Positions 51,071 to 60,822 of a stretch of DNA of 64,000 nucleotides are shown here, piece by piece. Below the pieces are notes generated by a model, which was not told the origin of the DNA, did not search any database, and worked only from the letters and a program-made list of their open reading frames with translations. The DNA is from Elephas maximus indicus (Eukaryota; Chordata; Mammalia; Proboscidea; Elephantidae): positions 107,380,823 to 107,444,822 of the forward strand of contig NC_064822.1 in assembly GCF_024166365.1 (NCBI RefSeq), given 5' to 3'. Numbering within the stretch: position 1 is the stretch's first letter; each line of letters begins with the position of its first letter. The translations under genes and the position numbers were made by a program.

Positions 51071-52740
51071 TCATATCTCTTTGGCTTTAGAGCCTAGCCT
51101 GGGGAGAGGGAAAGTTTCCTGGAGAAGGAATATGAGGGCAGGTCAAAGGGGCTGTGAGGAATGAGCTGAGCCTCTAAGGTTGCGGCTTTCACTTGTGGGT
51201 AGAGAAGGTGGGAGCCTGGGGGGATATGGAAGGTAAGACCTGAAGGAGCAGTCTGAGATGGGCTAGATAGCAAAAGGAAAAGGAGATCAGGTCCAGAGGG
51301 ATCAAGGTTCTGTGGATGTGGGTGCTGTCCTGGAGTGAGGTGAGCACATTCCCACCAAAGGGGAGGGGGCCCTTGGGACTTGGCTCTAGAGGGCACAAAA
51401 GAGGCTTGGGCTTGCAGAAGGGCTTTGTTGGCACATGCAAGAAAACCTGTTAGAAGGAATGAACCCATGAATGCTTTCATTTTCCCAGGAAACCAAACTA
51501 GAAAACTTGAATTGAATGGCAGCAGAAAGAGAAGTGAGACAGTAGAGGGCTCACCGTCCAGCCAGTCATGAGGTTGGGAAAGTGAGGGAGGCTGTGGGAC
51601 TACCCAAGGGTCAGGAGTGACAACAGGTTGTCAGGCTGTCTGTTTGGGAGGATATCTGGTCCTGCAATGACTGGTGGATATACTGACCTTAGGAAGGAGT
51701 GATGAGCTCAGAGAACTAAGAGAGAAACAGGGGGTGAGGAGAGGACAGGGGGCAAAGGAGGGTTCTTCAATAGAGTAAATTAACAGCCAAAAGAGATGAG
51801 GAAGACGCTGGAGAGGAGAGCAGGTGCATTGGATCCCTGGTGGTGACCTCAGAAAACTGCACTCTCTCAGCCTGACTTACAGAGCTCAGAACCACAAAAC
51901 CACAAAAGCAGGGAGGGGGCAGAAGTGGGGTTCTCTTATCAGTCAACAGGCCGTGAACACCTGCTCCCCTCTTTTTGAGCCCATCTCTTCAGTCTTCCCT
52001 CAGCCCCATCCCACATGCCTAAAAACAGAACCTCCTCTGAACTCTCCAACTCTTGATGTGACACCCTCAAATTGTATCTGGTCGCCATTACATTTCCCCA
52101 ACCCACTGTGAGCTCCAGAGGGAGTGAGTCCTACCCCGTTCACCTCTGTGATCTGCTGTGCCTGGCACAGGGCCTGGCACTGAGTGGGTATTGGAACAAC
52201 ACTGAATGAAGGAAGGGATGTCTGAAGGAGTGAATGAATGAAAAAGAATAATAAACAGTGAGTTCAGAACAACAACCTTAATTGATTTCAACCAACATAC
52301 CTTCTCTGCACTGAACCTTGTATGGTCTAAAAGCTCAGGGACTGGGGGTGGGTTGGGGAGTGAGGGGCAGGGTGGGTGGCAAGCACGCTTGCTAAACTGC
52401 AAGACACAAGAATTTTTGCTGTTAGGGAGGCCTAACCTCACTGAATTTTCCATTCCTGGAGTCTGGCCTTTCTGGAGAGAACACATGAATTTATGCAAAA
52501 AGTAAAAGTTATGCAAATATTGTACTTCTGGGCCTCTTTCTCCACTGCACCCCTACAAAGTCACTTAACAGCCCTCCTCACAGCTGATCTGGCCCATTCA
52601 ACATCCTCCCCCCCCACCCCCCGGAGTCACAGACCACCCAAGTCCCAACACACAGCACCTCCAAATCTTACTGACTGAAGGCCCAGCTCGGACCCCAGCT
52701 TCTCTGAAGACTGGTTGCTGGCTGAGGGGACAGGAGACTA
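51070..52740. other. Intergenic stretch without recognised features
   Basis: Unique, moderately GC-rich sequence. A diverged L2 3' end is likely near 52140-52240 (cctggcacagggcctggcac). A C8ACCCCCC run lies near 52609. Nothing protein-coding was seen. Confidence 0.7.
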
Positions 52741-52759
52741 GTGATTAACAACAATAGCA

Positions 52760-53240
52760 GCAAGTCTCTTGGGGGACATTTAACTGTCACTTTGAGGACT
52801 AAGGTGTGCCTGACCCAAGCCATGGTATTTTTAATCACCTCATACACATGGCAAAGCTGGACAATGAAAAAGGAAAACTGAAGAATTGACACACTTGAAT
52901 TGTGGTGTTAGTGAAGAACATTAAATACACCAGGCACCGCCAGAAGAACAAACAAATCTGTCTTGGAAGCAGTACAGCCAGAATGCTCCTTATAAGACAG
53001 GACCGCGAGACTTCGTCGCACGTGTACGTGCTATCAGGAGGGACCAGTCCCTGGAGAAGGATATCATGCTTAGTAAAGTAGAGGGCCAGCGAAAAAGAGG
53101 AAGACCTTCAAAGAGATGGATTAACACAGTGGCTGCAACAATGGGCTCAAACATAGCAATGATTGTGAGGATGGTGCAGGACATGACAGTGTTTCGTTCT
53201 GTTCCACACAGAGTTGCTATGAGTCAGAACCTAGCAATAA
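52760..53240 (+). mobile_element. RTE LINE 3'-end fragment, decayed
   Basis: Parallels the RTE at about 14730-15200: taaggtgtgcctgacccaag, catggtatttttaatcac, acaaatctgtcttggaag, aggaagaccttcaaagagat, gttgctatgagtcag. It has several stops and gaps. Confidence 0.88.
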
Positions 53241-53295
53241 CAGAAGCCCTACCCCTACCCTGAAGATTCTGATTCTGAAGCTCTAGGGTGGTCTG

Positions 53296-53503
53296 GGGAC
53301 TGCTGGGTGGTGTAAACGGTAAAGCGCTCGACTACTAACGGAAAGGTTGGCGGTTCGAACACACCCAGAGGGGCCTCAGAAGACAGGTCTGGTGATCTGC
53401 TTCTGAAAGGTGACAGTCTTGAAAATCCCGTGGAGGTGTTCTGCTCTGACACACATGCGGTTGTCATGAGCTGGAATCAACTCCATAGCAACTAAACAAC
53501 GAA
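53296..53503 (+). mobile_element. AfroSINE, long class, RTE-type tail
   Basis: gtggtgtaaacggtaaagcg head, tggtgatctgcttctgaaag long-class segment, actaaacaac tail. Target duplication ggtggtctg at 53287-53295 and 53504-53512. Confidence 0.9.
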
Positions 53504-53980
53504 GGTGGTCTGAGCCGGCTGCATTTTCAAAAGCACTCCAGATGCTCACTGAAGAGTTACTGAGTGGATGCTGAATGAAGGTGGTTCTAGAGACCTCGGA
53601 GCCCACTCCACCTTGGGGCTCCAAGCACTGACAGAGCCCCCGCCCACAAGCAGTGGCGTCTTGCTCTGGGGGCTGAAGACCTGGGCCTCCCACTGCCACA
53701 GAACCACTTTCTGCCTGGTGTGTAAGCCTTGGTATGGTGGCCGCCATCTCCTCCGGCAGACTGGGAGCTCTTGGAGGGCAGGGATCCCATGAGACACATC
53801 CGTACCCTACTTTGGGTGGAGTGGGGGGCGGGTGGTGAGACACACACAGGTATCCAGGACCTGCTAGTCGACTGGTTATAGACAGTGCTCAGGGGTGAGG
53901 GGAGGAAAGGGGAGGCTGCGGCCAGGGACAAGCAGGCCAGGGCTTCCCCGCAGGGCAGGGGCTCCTCAGGCGCTCATGTC

Positions 53981-54090
53981 CTAGGCCAGCGCTTGGCAGG
54001 GGATATCTGACTGGTGGTGGAGCTGCCCAGGGGCTCTAGGCCAGCGCTTGGCAGGGGATATCTGACTGGTGGTGGAGCTGCCCAGGGGCT
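53981..54090. repeat. Perfect 55-bp tandem duplication
   Basis: 53981-54035 and 54036-54090 are identical over 55 bp, starting ctaggccagcgcttggcagg. It does not belong to any transposon I recognise. Confidence 0.95.
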
Positions 54091-54339
54091 CCAGGGTTGA
54101 CCTTCAAGTTTGGCCTGGTTGCAGTGGGGGTGGGGGTGCCACTCCAGTCCAGTGCGAGAGCTGGAGTCATCTGGGTGCCCCCCTTCCCACCCAGGCCTAC
54201 CCAGGGGCTGAGGGGCTGAGGGCTAAATTGCAGGCAGGTTCCAGCCTGGGAGTGCAGCTGCCTTTAGCTGGGGTGGGGTGGAGCTGAGGACTCAGGGTTG
54301 TGTTTTGCTGGGAGCTGGGAGGGAAGCAGGTGGCAGAGC

Positions 54340-54770
54340 CTGAGTAACTGCCACTCGGAGCAGCGCGTCTTACCGCCTCGGAAAGTCCCACAGACATTCG
54401 GCTCCCCCTACCTGCCACCCGGACCATTTAGCTGCACACGCCCACCCCTGTCCGTCTGCACCCTCAGCGCACTGACGCCTCGCTCTCCCGGGTGTAGACA
54501 CGCGGTGCCCCAGCACCCTTGACCCAGCACAGACACCGACACAGTCCCCCCGGGCAGACCTGCCCTGCAGGTCCACCCTTCTTTCCTTGTCCTCCCCCAC
54601 CAGTCTCTCCTCTATTCCTTGCCCCCTAAACCCTTGGGGACCCGGGCGAAGCGCCGGGCAGAGCTCCTCCCCGGTGGGTCTTGGAAGGGGCAGGTCTCGG
54701 CGGAGGGCGTGGCCCCGGCAGGTTTGCAGAGCTTGGGGTAGCGTCGCCCTCTGCTGGGCAGACTCAGGAA
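54340..54770. promoter_or_regulatory. GC-rich block with CTCF-type motif
   Basis: A CpG-containing block downstream of TAMALIN with a CTCF core on the minus strand at 54745-54757 (CCAGCAGAGGGCG). A candidate distal promoter or first exon region for NR4A1, or a boundary. No splice-verified exon could be drawn. Confidence 0.35.
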
Positions 54771-55020
54771 CTACTTGCCCTTTTGGTTGCGTTTTTTCCC
54801 CACCCCTCTCGCCACCTGGTCTCAGACCCACCTTGACCTCTCCGTCTTCTCTTTTCCCTTTTTGACACGACCCCTGTGGGACTCGGAATATGTAGGGGTG
54901 GATCGTGGTCTTAGATATGCCACAGACTATCTGCACAAGAGTCTCTGCCTCCCTAAGGCTCAGTTTCTTTCCCTGTGAAATGGTTGTTAGAAGGACCAAA
55001 TGCAGGAGAGTAAAGAAAGA

Positions 55021-55178
55021 TGGAGTCCCTAGGTGGTGCAAAGAGAAAGGTCAGAGGTTCGAGTCCACCCAGAGGCGCCTCGAAAGAAAGGCCTGGTGAT
55101 CTACTGCTAGAACATCAGCCACTGAAAACACACATGGGGTCTCCATGGATCAGAGTCAACTAGATGGCGACTGGTTTA
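55021..55178 (+). mobile_element. AfroSINE, diverged
   Basis: gagtccctaggtggtgcaaa head, gttcgagtccacccagagg, cctggtgatctactgc. Perfect 10-bp target duplication taaagaaaga at 55011-55020 and 55179-55188. Confidence 0.9.
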
Positions 55179-55385
55179 TAAAGAAAGACACAGTAAACTG
55201 AAAAGGACCATCCGAGTGTGAGGCGTTTTCTCCTGCCTTCTGGAGAGGAAATCATCTTTCTCCCCGCCCCCAACCCCTGATGGAAGGAAAGGCACAATTC
55301 ACCCCACAGACAACATCACATTCTGATGTACTGCCTTTCCGTTTTTTTTAATACATATGTATTAAAAACACAACAGCAACAACAA

Positions 55386-55520
55386 ACAAACCCGGTGCTG
55401 TAGAGTGGATTCTGACTTATAGCGACCCTATAGGACACAGGAGAACTGCTCCATAGGGCTTCTAAGAGCAGCTGATGGATGGAGTCCAGCCGCTCATCTT
55501 CTGGTTAGCAGCCATTGTGG
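55386..55520 (-). mobile_element. AfroSINE, short class, partial
   Basis: Antisense: aaacccggtgctgtagagtg, ttatagcgaccctatagga, tggttagcagccattgtgg. The head is eroded. Confidence 0.85.
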
Positions 55521-55579
55521 CCATATTCTAACATGCTGCTTTAGGTTCTGCTTTTTTTCCCCACGTGCACGACTCACGG

Positions 55580-55770
55580 TTAAAATCTTGGATTCTGGGG
55601 TTAGATAACCGTGGGTTCAAGACCTTGCTCTGTGACTTTATATTTCTGCCCTCCTGCAAGCCACCTAGCCTCTATCTATCTCAGCCTCAATCTCTTCATG
55701 TGCAAAACGGTGAAATGCCAAGAATACCCACCCACGTCACCGGTTTGTGGTAGAGTCCTGCACATACGTA
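55580..55770 (+). repeat. MIR SINE fossil
   Basis: cttggattctggggttagat, ccttgctctgtgac, tcatgtgcaaaacggtgaaa. Confidence 0.65.
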
Positions 55771-55825
55771 AGTATTGACATGCTACCTGATATTATTATA
55801 TTTTGAGCATGACTAGTCTTCATCA

Positions 55826-56031
55826 GGGAGCCCTGGTGGCACAATGGTTAAGCACTCGGCGGCTAACTGAAAGGTTGACAGTTCGAACCCACCCAGTGGC
55901 TCTGTGGGAAAAAGACCTGGCGATCTGCTCCTGTAAAGATTATCACCAAGAAAACCCTATGGGGCAGTTCTACTCTGTCACATGGGGTTGCCATGAGTCA
56001 GACTGGACTCGACTGTACCTAACAACAACAG
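55826..56031 (+). mobile_element. AfroSINE, long class, RTE-type tail
   Basis: Near-complete sense copy from ggagccctggtggcacaatg, with the gtgggaaaaagacctggcga segment, to tacctaacaacaacag. A good exemplar of the long class. Confidence 0.94.
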
Positions 56032-56169
56032 TCTTTAGTCACGATTCTTGGAGAGTGTGTGGTGTTCTGTCATAATGGTAAGAAAGGGGAGACTTTGATC
56101 CTTAGTTGCCTCTGACCTTGCTCCCTCGCCAGCACTTTTCTTGCCCATGTGGTCCTCATTATTCCTCTA

Positions 56170-57167
56170 CCAAAACCCACTGCAGTTGGGTGGATTCCGA
56201 CTCACAGCCACCCTGTAGGACTGAGTAGAACTGCCCCATAGGGTTTCCAAGGCTGGAAATCTTTTTTTTTTTTTTTTTGTACTTTAGATGAAGGTTTACA
56301 GGACAAACTAGTTTCTCATTAAACAATTAGTATACATATTGTTTTATGACATTGGTTAACAACCCCATGACATGTCAACACTCTCCCTTTTTGACCTTGG
56401 GTTCTCTATTATCAGCTTTCCTGGCCCCTCCTGCCTTCTAGTCCTTGCCCCTGAGCTGTTGTGCCCCTTTAGTCTGGTCTTGTTTTATGGGCCTGTCTAA
56501 TCTTTGGCTGAAGGGTGAACCTCAGGAGTGACTTCATTACTGAGCTAGAAGGGTGTCCAGGGGCCGTACTCTCGGGATTTCTCTAGTCTCTGTCAGGCCA
56601 GTAAGTCTGGTCTTTTTTTGTGAGTTAGAATTTTGTTCTACATTTTTCTCCAGCTCTGTCCAGTACCCTCTATTGTGATCCCTGTCAGAGCAGTCAGTGG
56701 TGGTAGCTAGGCACCATCCAGCTGTCCTGGACTCAGTCAGGGGTAGGCCGTGGTAGTTGTGGTCCACTAGTCCTTTGGACTAATCATTCCCTCGTATCTT
56801 TAGTTTTCTTCATTCTTCCTTGCTCCTGAAGGGGTGAGACCAGTGCAGTATCTTAAATGGCCGCTCACAGTCTTTTAAGACCCCAGATACTACTCACCAA
56901 AGTAGAATGTAGAACATTTTCCTTATAAACCGTCTTATGCCAATAGACCTAGGTGTTCTCCCAGACCATTGTTCCCACAGCCCTCAGCCCAGCAATTCAG
57001 CCCCTCAGGGAGTTTGGATGTATCTGTGGAGCTTCCATGACCAAGGCTGTAAATCTTCATGGAAGCAGACTACCACATCTTTCTCCTGCGGAGCGTCTGC
57101 TAGGTTCAAACCACTGACCTTTCAGCTAGCAGCCAAGCGCTTAACCACTGCGCCGCTAGGGTTCCTT
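56170..57167 (-). mobile_element. AfroSINE, long class, split by L1 at 56264-57040
   Basis: Outer perfect 12-bp target duplication attattcctcta at 56158-56169 and 57168-57179. The two SINE halves rejoin at ccaaggctg(g/t)aaatctt. Confidence 0.94.
56264..57040 (-). mobile_element. L1 3'-UTR insertion, antisense
   Basis: A T run at left, then L1 3' UTR matching 16512-17466. The 17-bp target duplication at 56247-56263 and 57041-57057 has one mismatch. Confidence 0.93.
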
Positions 57168-57357
57168 ATTATTCCTCTAGGGTACCGGAATTTGTCCATC
57201 TCAGGGCCTTTCAATGCTTCCTCTACCTGGAAGGCCTTTGCCTTAGGTATTCGAGGAGCTCTTTTGCTCCCATCCCTGCTACACTGTTGCTTTCTCAGAG
57301 GAGCCTTCTCTGGTGTTCCTTTATAACTAACACCTTCAGTCCCTCTCTAGAGACTTC
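57168..57357 (+). repeat. L2 LINE fossil
   Basis: catctcagggcctttcaatg, ctacctggaaggcctttgcc, cagaggagccttctctgg follow the L2 3' order. Confidence 0.6.
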
Positions 57358-57459
57358 AAACAAAACCAAAAGAAAACAAACTCATTGCTATGGAATTGAT
57401 TCCAACTCATGGTGACCCCACGAAGTTCAGAGTATAACTGCACTCCACAGGGTTTTCTT

Positions 57460-57979
57460 TTCTTTTTGAGTCCCTGGATGGTGCAAATGGTTGATGTACT
57501 CAGCTACGAACGGAAAAGTTAGAAGCTTGAGTCCTCAGAAGAAGACCTGGTGGCAATCTACTTCTGAAAAAAAAATCAGTCACTGAAAACTCCAGCAAGC
57601 ACAGTTCTACTCTGACACAAATGGGGTCGCCATGAGTCAGTTGACTCCATGGCAGCTGGGTTTTTGCAGATGCAGGAACTGGAGCTCAGAAAGGCTAAAT
57701 AGGCAGCTCACAGTTCTTCAACAAGGAAGCCAGAGAACCAAGATTCAAATTCCAAATGCAGGTCCGTTTGGGCCCAGGCAGGGGAGCAGGCAGCAAGGAA
57801 GATTCTGAGCTTCGGCCCTGCTCCCACACTGGAAAAGAAGCCACTGGCAGGTGCTCCTGTCTCAAGCAGGCCCCGAGAACAGCTGGAAGGTGATGCTGGT
57901 CACAGTGAGGGACTGCCTGAAGCTGTGCAAGCTTTGTGGGGCTGCAACTCTGAGCAGGCGCTGAATAGGGTCTCCTCAT
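57460..57979 (-). mobile_element. 520-bp insert with target duplication, origin unknown
   Basis: Flanked by ctccaca(g/a)ggttttctt at 57443-57459 and 57980-57996. It contains a sense AfroSINE copy (57468-57662), a MIR-like piece and unique sequence with a 96-codon minus-strand frame (57695-57985). An A-rich end (minus strand) near 57460-57473 suggests a retrocopied transcript. Confidence 0.5.
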
Positions 57980-58002
57980 CTCCACAAGGTTTTCTTGTCT
58001 GT

Positions 58003-58397
58003 TGTTATGGATTGAATTATGTCCCCCAAAGATACGTGTTGTAAATCCTAACCTCTATGCCTGTGGTTATAATCCCATTTCCCGAGGTTGTCTTTGTTAA
58101 ATTAATGAGGCAGGATTAGTGTAGGTAGAGTGTGTCTTGAGATATAAGAGAGATTAAACAAGCCAGCAGCAGAGGTAGGGAAGAGAGATGCCAAACCACA
58201 TGAAGATCACCCAGGAGCAGAAGCTCAAAGAGACAAGGACCTTTTTCCAGAGCTGACATAGAGAGAAAGCCTTCCCCTAGAGCCAGCACCCTGAATTTGG
58301 ACTTTTAGCCTCCTAAATTGTAAGAAAATTAGTTTCTGTGTGTTAAAGCCATTCTCTTGTGGTATTTCTGTTATAGCAGCACTAGATAGCTGAGACA
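58003..58397 (+). mobile_element. MaLR-like solo LTR
   Basis: TG...CA ends, start tgttatggattgaattatgt, end gcagcactagatagctgaga. Resembles ERVL-MaLR LTRs. A diverged relative lies at 62487-62985. No internal viral genes are present. Confidence 0.8.
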
Positions 58398-58507
58398 GCC
58401 TTATGGGAGCAGATTGCCAGGCCTTTCTTCCACACCACTGGGTTGAAACCCTTCCGTTAGTAGCCAAGAGAACCATCTGCACCACCTAGAGACTTCTCTA
58501 GCCACTT

Positions 58508-58706
58508 GTTACTGCTATCCTTAGAATCAGTTTTTGACTCTTAGCAACCCCATGTGACAGAGTAGAACTGCTCCATAGGGTTTTCTAGGCTGTAATTTCA
58601 CAGGAGCAGATTGCCAGGTGTTTCTCTCGCGGCAGGGCTGGGCGGGTTCAAACTACCAACTTTTTAGTTAGCAGCTGAGTGCTTAACTGTTAAGCCATCA
58701 GGATGC
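58508..58706 (-). mobile_element. AfroSINE, long class
   Basis: Target duplication cttctctag(c/g)cactt at 58493-58507 and 58707-58721 with one mismatch. Antisense, long-class segment present. Confidence 0.92.
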
Positions 58707-58869
58707 CTTCTCTAGGCACTTACCCTGCGTTAATTTCTTCATAGCCCTTCTCAGTACATAGCATGATGTCACATGTTTTACCTGTCCCCCCTCCCCCCCG
58801 CCCACCGCGAATATATCTTCATGGAAGGCAGGGACTTTCCAAGGTTTTTTCCACCTCTGTGGTTCCTAG

Positions 58870-59042
58870 GGAAACCCTGGTGGCTAGTGGTTAAGTGCTA
58901 CAGCTGCTGATCAAAAGCTCAGCAGTTTGAATCCACTGGCCGCTCCTTGGAAACTATGGGGCAGTTCTACTCTGCCCTATAGGGTTGCTATGAGTTGGAA
59001 TCTCCTCGATGGCACCGGTTTCCCCCCTGCCCCCTTTGGTGT
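58870..59042 (+). mobile_element. AfroSINE, short class, C-rich tail
   Basis: Sense copy from gaaaccctggtggctagtgg to ggcaccggtttcccccc. The usual T-rich tail is C-rich here. Short duplication ttcctag at both ends. Confidence 0.9.
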
Positions 59043-59143
59043 TTCCTAGAAGACTGCCTGGCACGTAGTAAGAGCTCCATAGATTTTTGTGTAAATATGG
59101 ACCGCTTTCTTTTTTTTCAAAGAGGCAGCAGTACCACTTGTGT

Positions 59144-59156
59144 CCAGTAGAGGGCA
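59144..59156 (+). promoter_or_regulatory. CTCF-type core motif (strong)
   Basis: CCAGTAGAGGGCA in the context TGTCCAGTAGAGGGCACC. It borders a small GC-rich repeat-free block (59220-59500). Confidence 0.55.
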
Positions 59157-59560
59157 CCACCACACAGCACTTTGGGGTCCCCTGGGCCGGTGCTGGGCTA
59201 GAAGATATTTATAAAGCCCACAGGCCTCTCTCTTTCCGTTCTGTGGGCGCTCTGACGGCTGTGACCGGAAACTGAAGGGCCCCCTGCGCTAATCTGCCCT
59301 GGCAGCACGGAGCTGGCACTCCCCGGCCGCTTCATCCGGCGTGCTCCGGTGCCGAGGCCGGAATACCCTGCCCGGTGTCCTGGACACACCCCTTAGCAGC
59401 TGATGCTTCTGGACAGATCACACCCTGTCCCGAGCTCTGCAAAATGAGGGCAATGACATGCGCTGCGCTGCCCGCTCATGGGTTTGCTGGGAGGCCCAGA
59501 GAGGAGCATGTAAATGTTTTGTGAATGTAAACGCAAGATGAATTTAATTTATACACACCC

Positions 59561-60151
59561 ATTGGTAATGGGGAAACCCTGGTGGCACAGTGGTTAAGTG
59601 CTATGGCTGCTAACCAAAGGGTCGGCACTTCGAATCTGCCAGGCGCTCCTTGGAAACTCTTTGGGGGCAGTTCTACTCTATCCTGTAGGGTCGCTATGAG
59701 TCGGAATCAACTCGACGGCAGTGGGTTTGGTTTTTTGGTTTATTAGTAATGGAGGAACCCTGGTGGTGCAGTAGTTAAGAGCTGTGGCTGCTAACCACAA
59801 GGTCGGCAGTTCGAATTCACCAGCTGCTCCTTGGAAATCCTATGGGGCAGTACTACTCTGTCCTATAGGGTCGCTGTGACTCTGAATAGACTCCACGGCA
59901 ACGGTTTTTTTTTTTAATTAATAGTGGAAGGAGCCCTGGTGGCGCAATGGCTCAGCCGCTAACCCGAAGAACTGCGGTTGGAGCCCTCACCAGCTGCTCA
60001 CTGCTCCGCAAGAGAAAGATGTGGCAGTTGGCTTCCATAAAGGTTACAGCCTTGGAAACACTGTGGAGCAGTTCTACTCTGTCTTATAGGGTCGCTGTGA
60101 GTCAGAATCCATTTGACAGCATCAGAAGCAGCACGTGAGTATTGGTAGTGG
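59561..60151 (+). mobile_element. Head-to-tail array of three AfroSINEs
   Basis: Copies at 59572-59741 (short), 59753-59916 (short) and 59928-60140 (long), all sense. The four boundaries carry related 11-mers: attggtaatgg (59561), attagtaatgg (59742), attaatagtgg (59917) and attggtagtgg (60141). Confidence 0.93.
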
Positions 60152-60339
60152 CAGCAGGTTGGCAACAAAAGAGAGATTAGAGGGTACTTAAAGGGAATTG
60201 TAAGGCTAAACGAACGTGGGTTTATGCAGGGGATTAAGACAGTGAAGGAGAAAGAAGTTAAAAATAACAACTACCTTTCACCAAGGGTTTCTTAGGAGCC
60301 AAGGTTGAGGAAAGTGATCTCTAAACATCCTCTAATTAT

Positions 60340-60545
60340 AGCTAACACTTAGATGGGGCTGACCACGTGCCAGGAACTGTTTAAGTGCTTTATGCACAGA
60401 AACTGTTTGAATTCTCACAACAGGGAGATGGATAGTATCACTGGTCCCCACTCAACATGTGAGGAAATTGAATTATAGGGAGATTACATAATTTGCCCAA
60501 GGCCACACAACTAGACAGAGCTAGATACAAACCCAAGCAATCTGG
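60340..60545 (-). repeat. MIR-class fossil
   Basis: cacgtgccaggaactgttta, gaggaaattgaattataggg, ttgcccaaggccacacaact. Confidence 0.75.
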
Positions 60546-60607
60546 CTTCCAGAATTTTTTTTTCTCCTTTTTTAAATGAGGTGAAATTGGTGTAATATAC
60601 CAAAGCC

Positions 60608-60822
60608 TAAAACCAAAACGGTTGCCATCGAATCAATTCTGACTCACGGCAACCCTGTGCCCCTAAGCATTTCAGAGTAGAACTGTGCTCTATATGGTTT
60701 CCACGACTGTGACCTTTTGGAAGCAGATCACCTGGCCTTTCTTCTGAAGTGCCTCTGGGTGAGTTTGAACTGTCAGCCTTTTGGTTGAGAGCTTAACCAG
60801 TTGCCCCGTGCCGGGACGCCTC
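60608..60822 (-). mobile_element. AfroSINE, long class
   Basis: Antisense: aaccaaaacggttgccatcg, ctgtgaccttttggaagcag, tcagccttttggttgagagc. Diverged. Confidence 0.88.

Larger units (their letters stand above)
57358..58495 (-). mobile_element. AfroSINE, long class, split by two insertions
   Basis: Tail half 57358-57459, a short middle 57980-58002, and the rest with the head at 58398-58495. Interrupted by a 520-bp insert (57460-57979) and an LTR (58003-58397). Confidence 0.8.

Noticed and set aside
54370-55041. 223-codon minus-strand open frame
   Set aside because: Explained by GC-rich, stop-poor sequence; it runs into an AfroSINE and shows no family signature.
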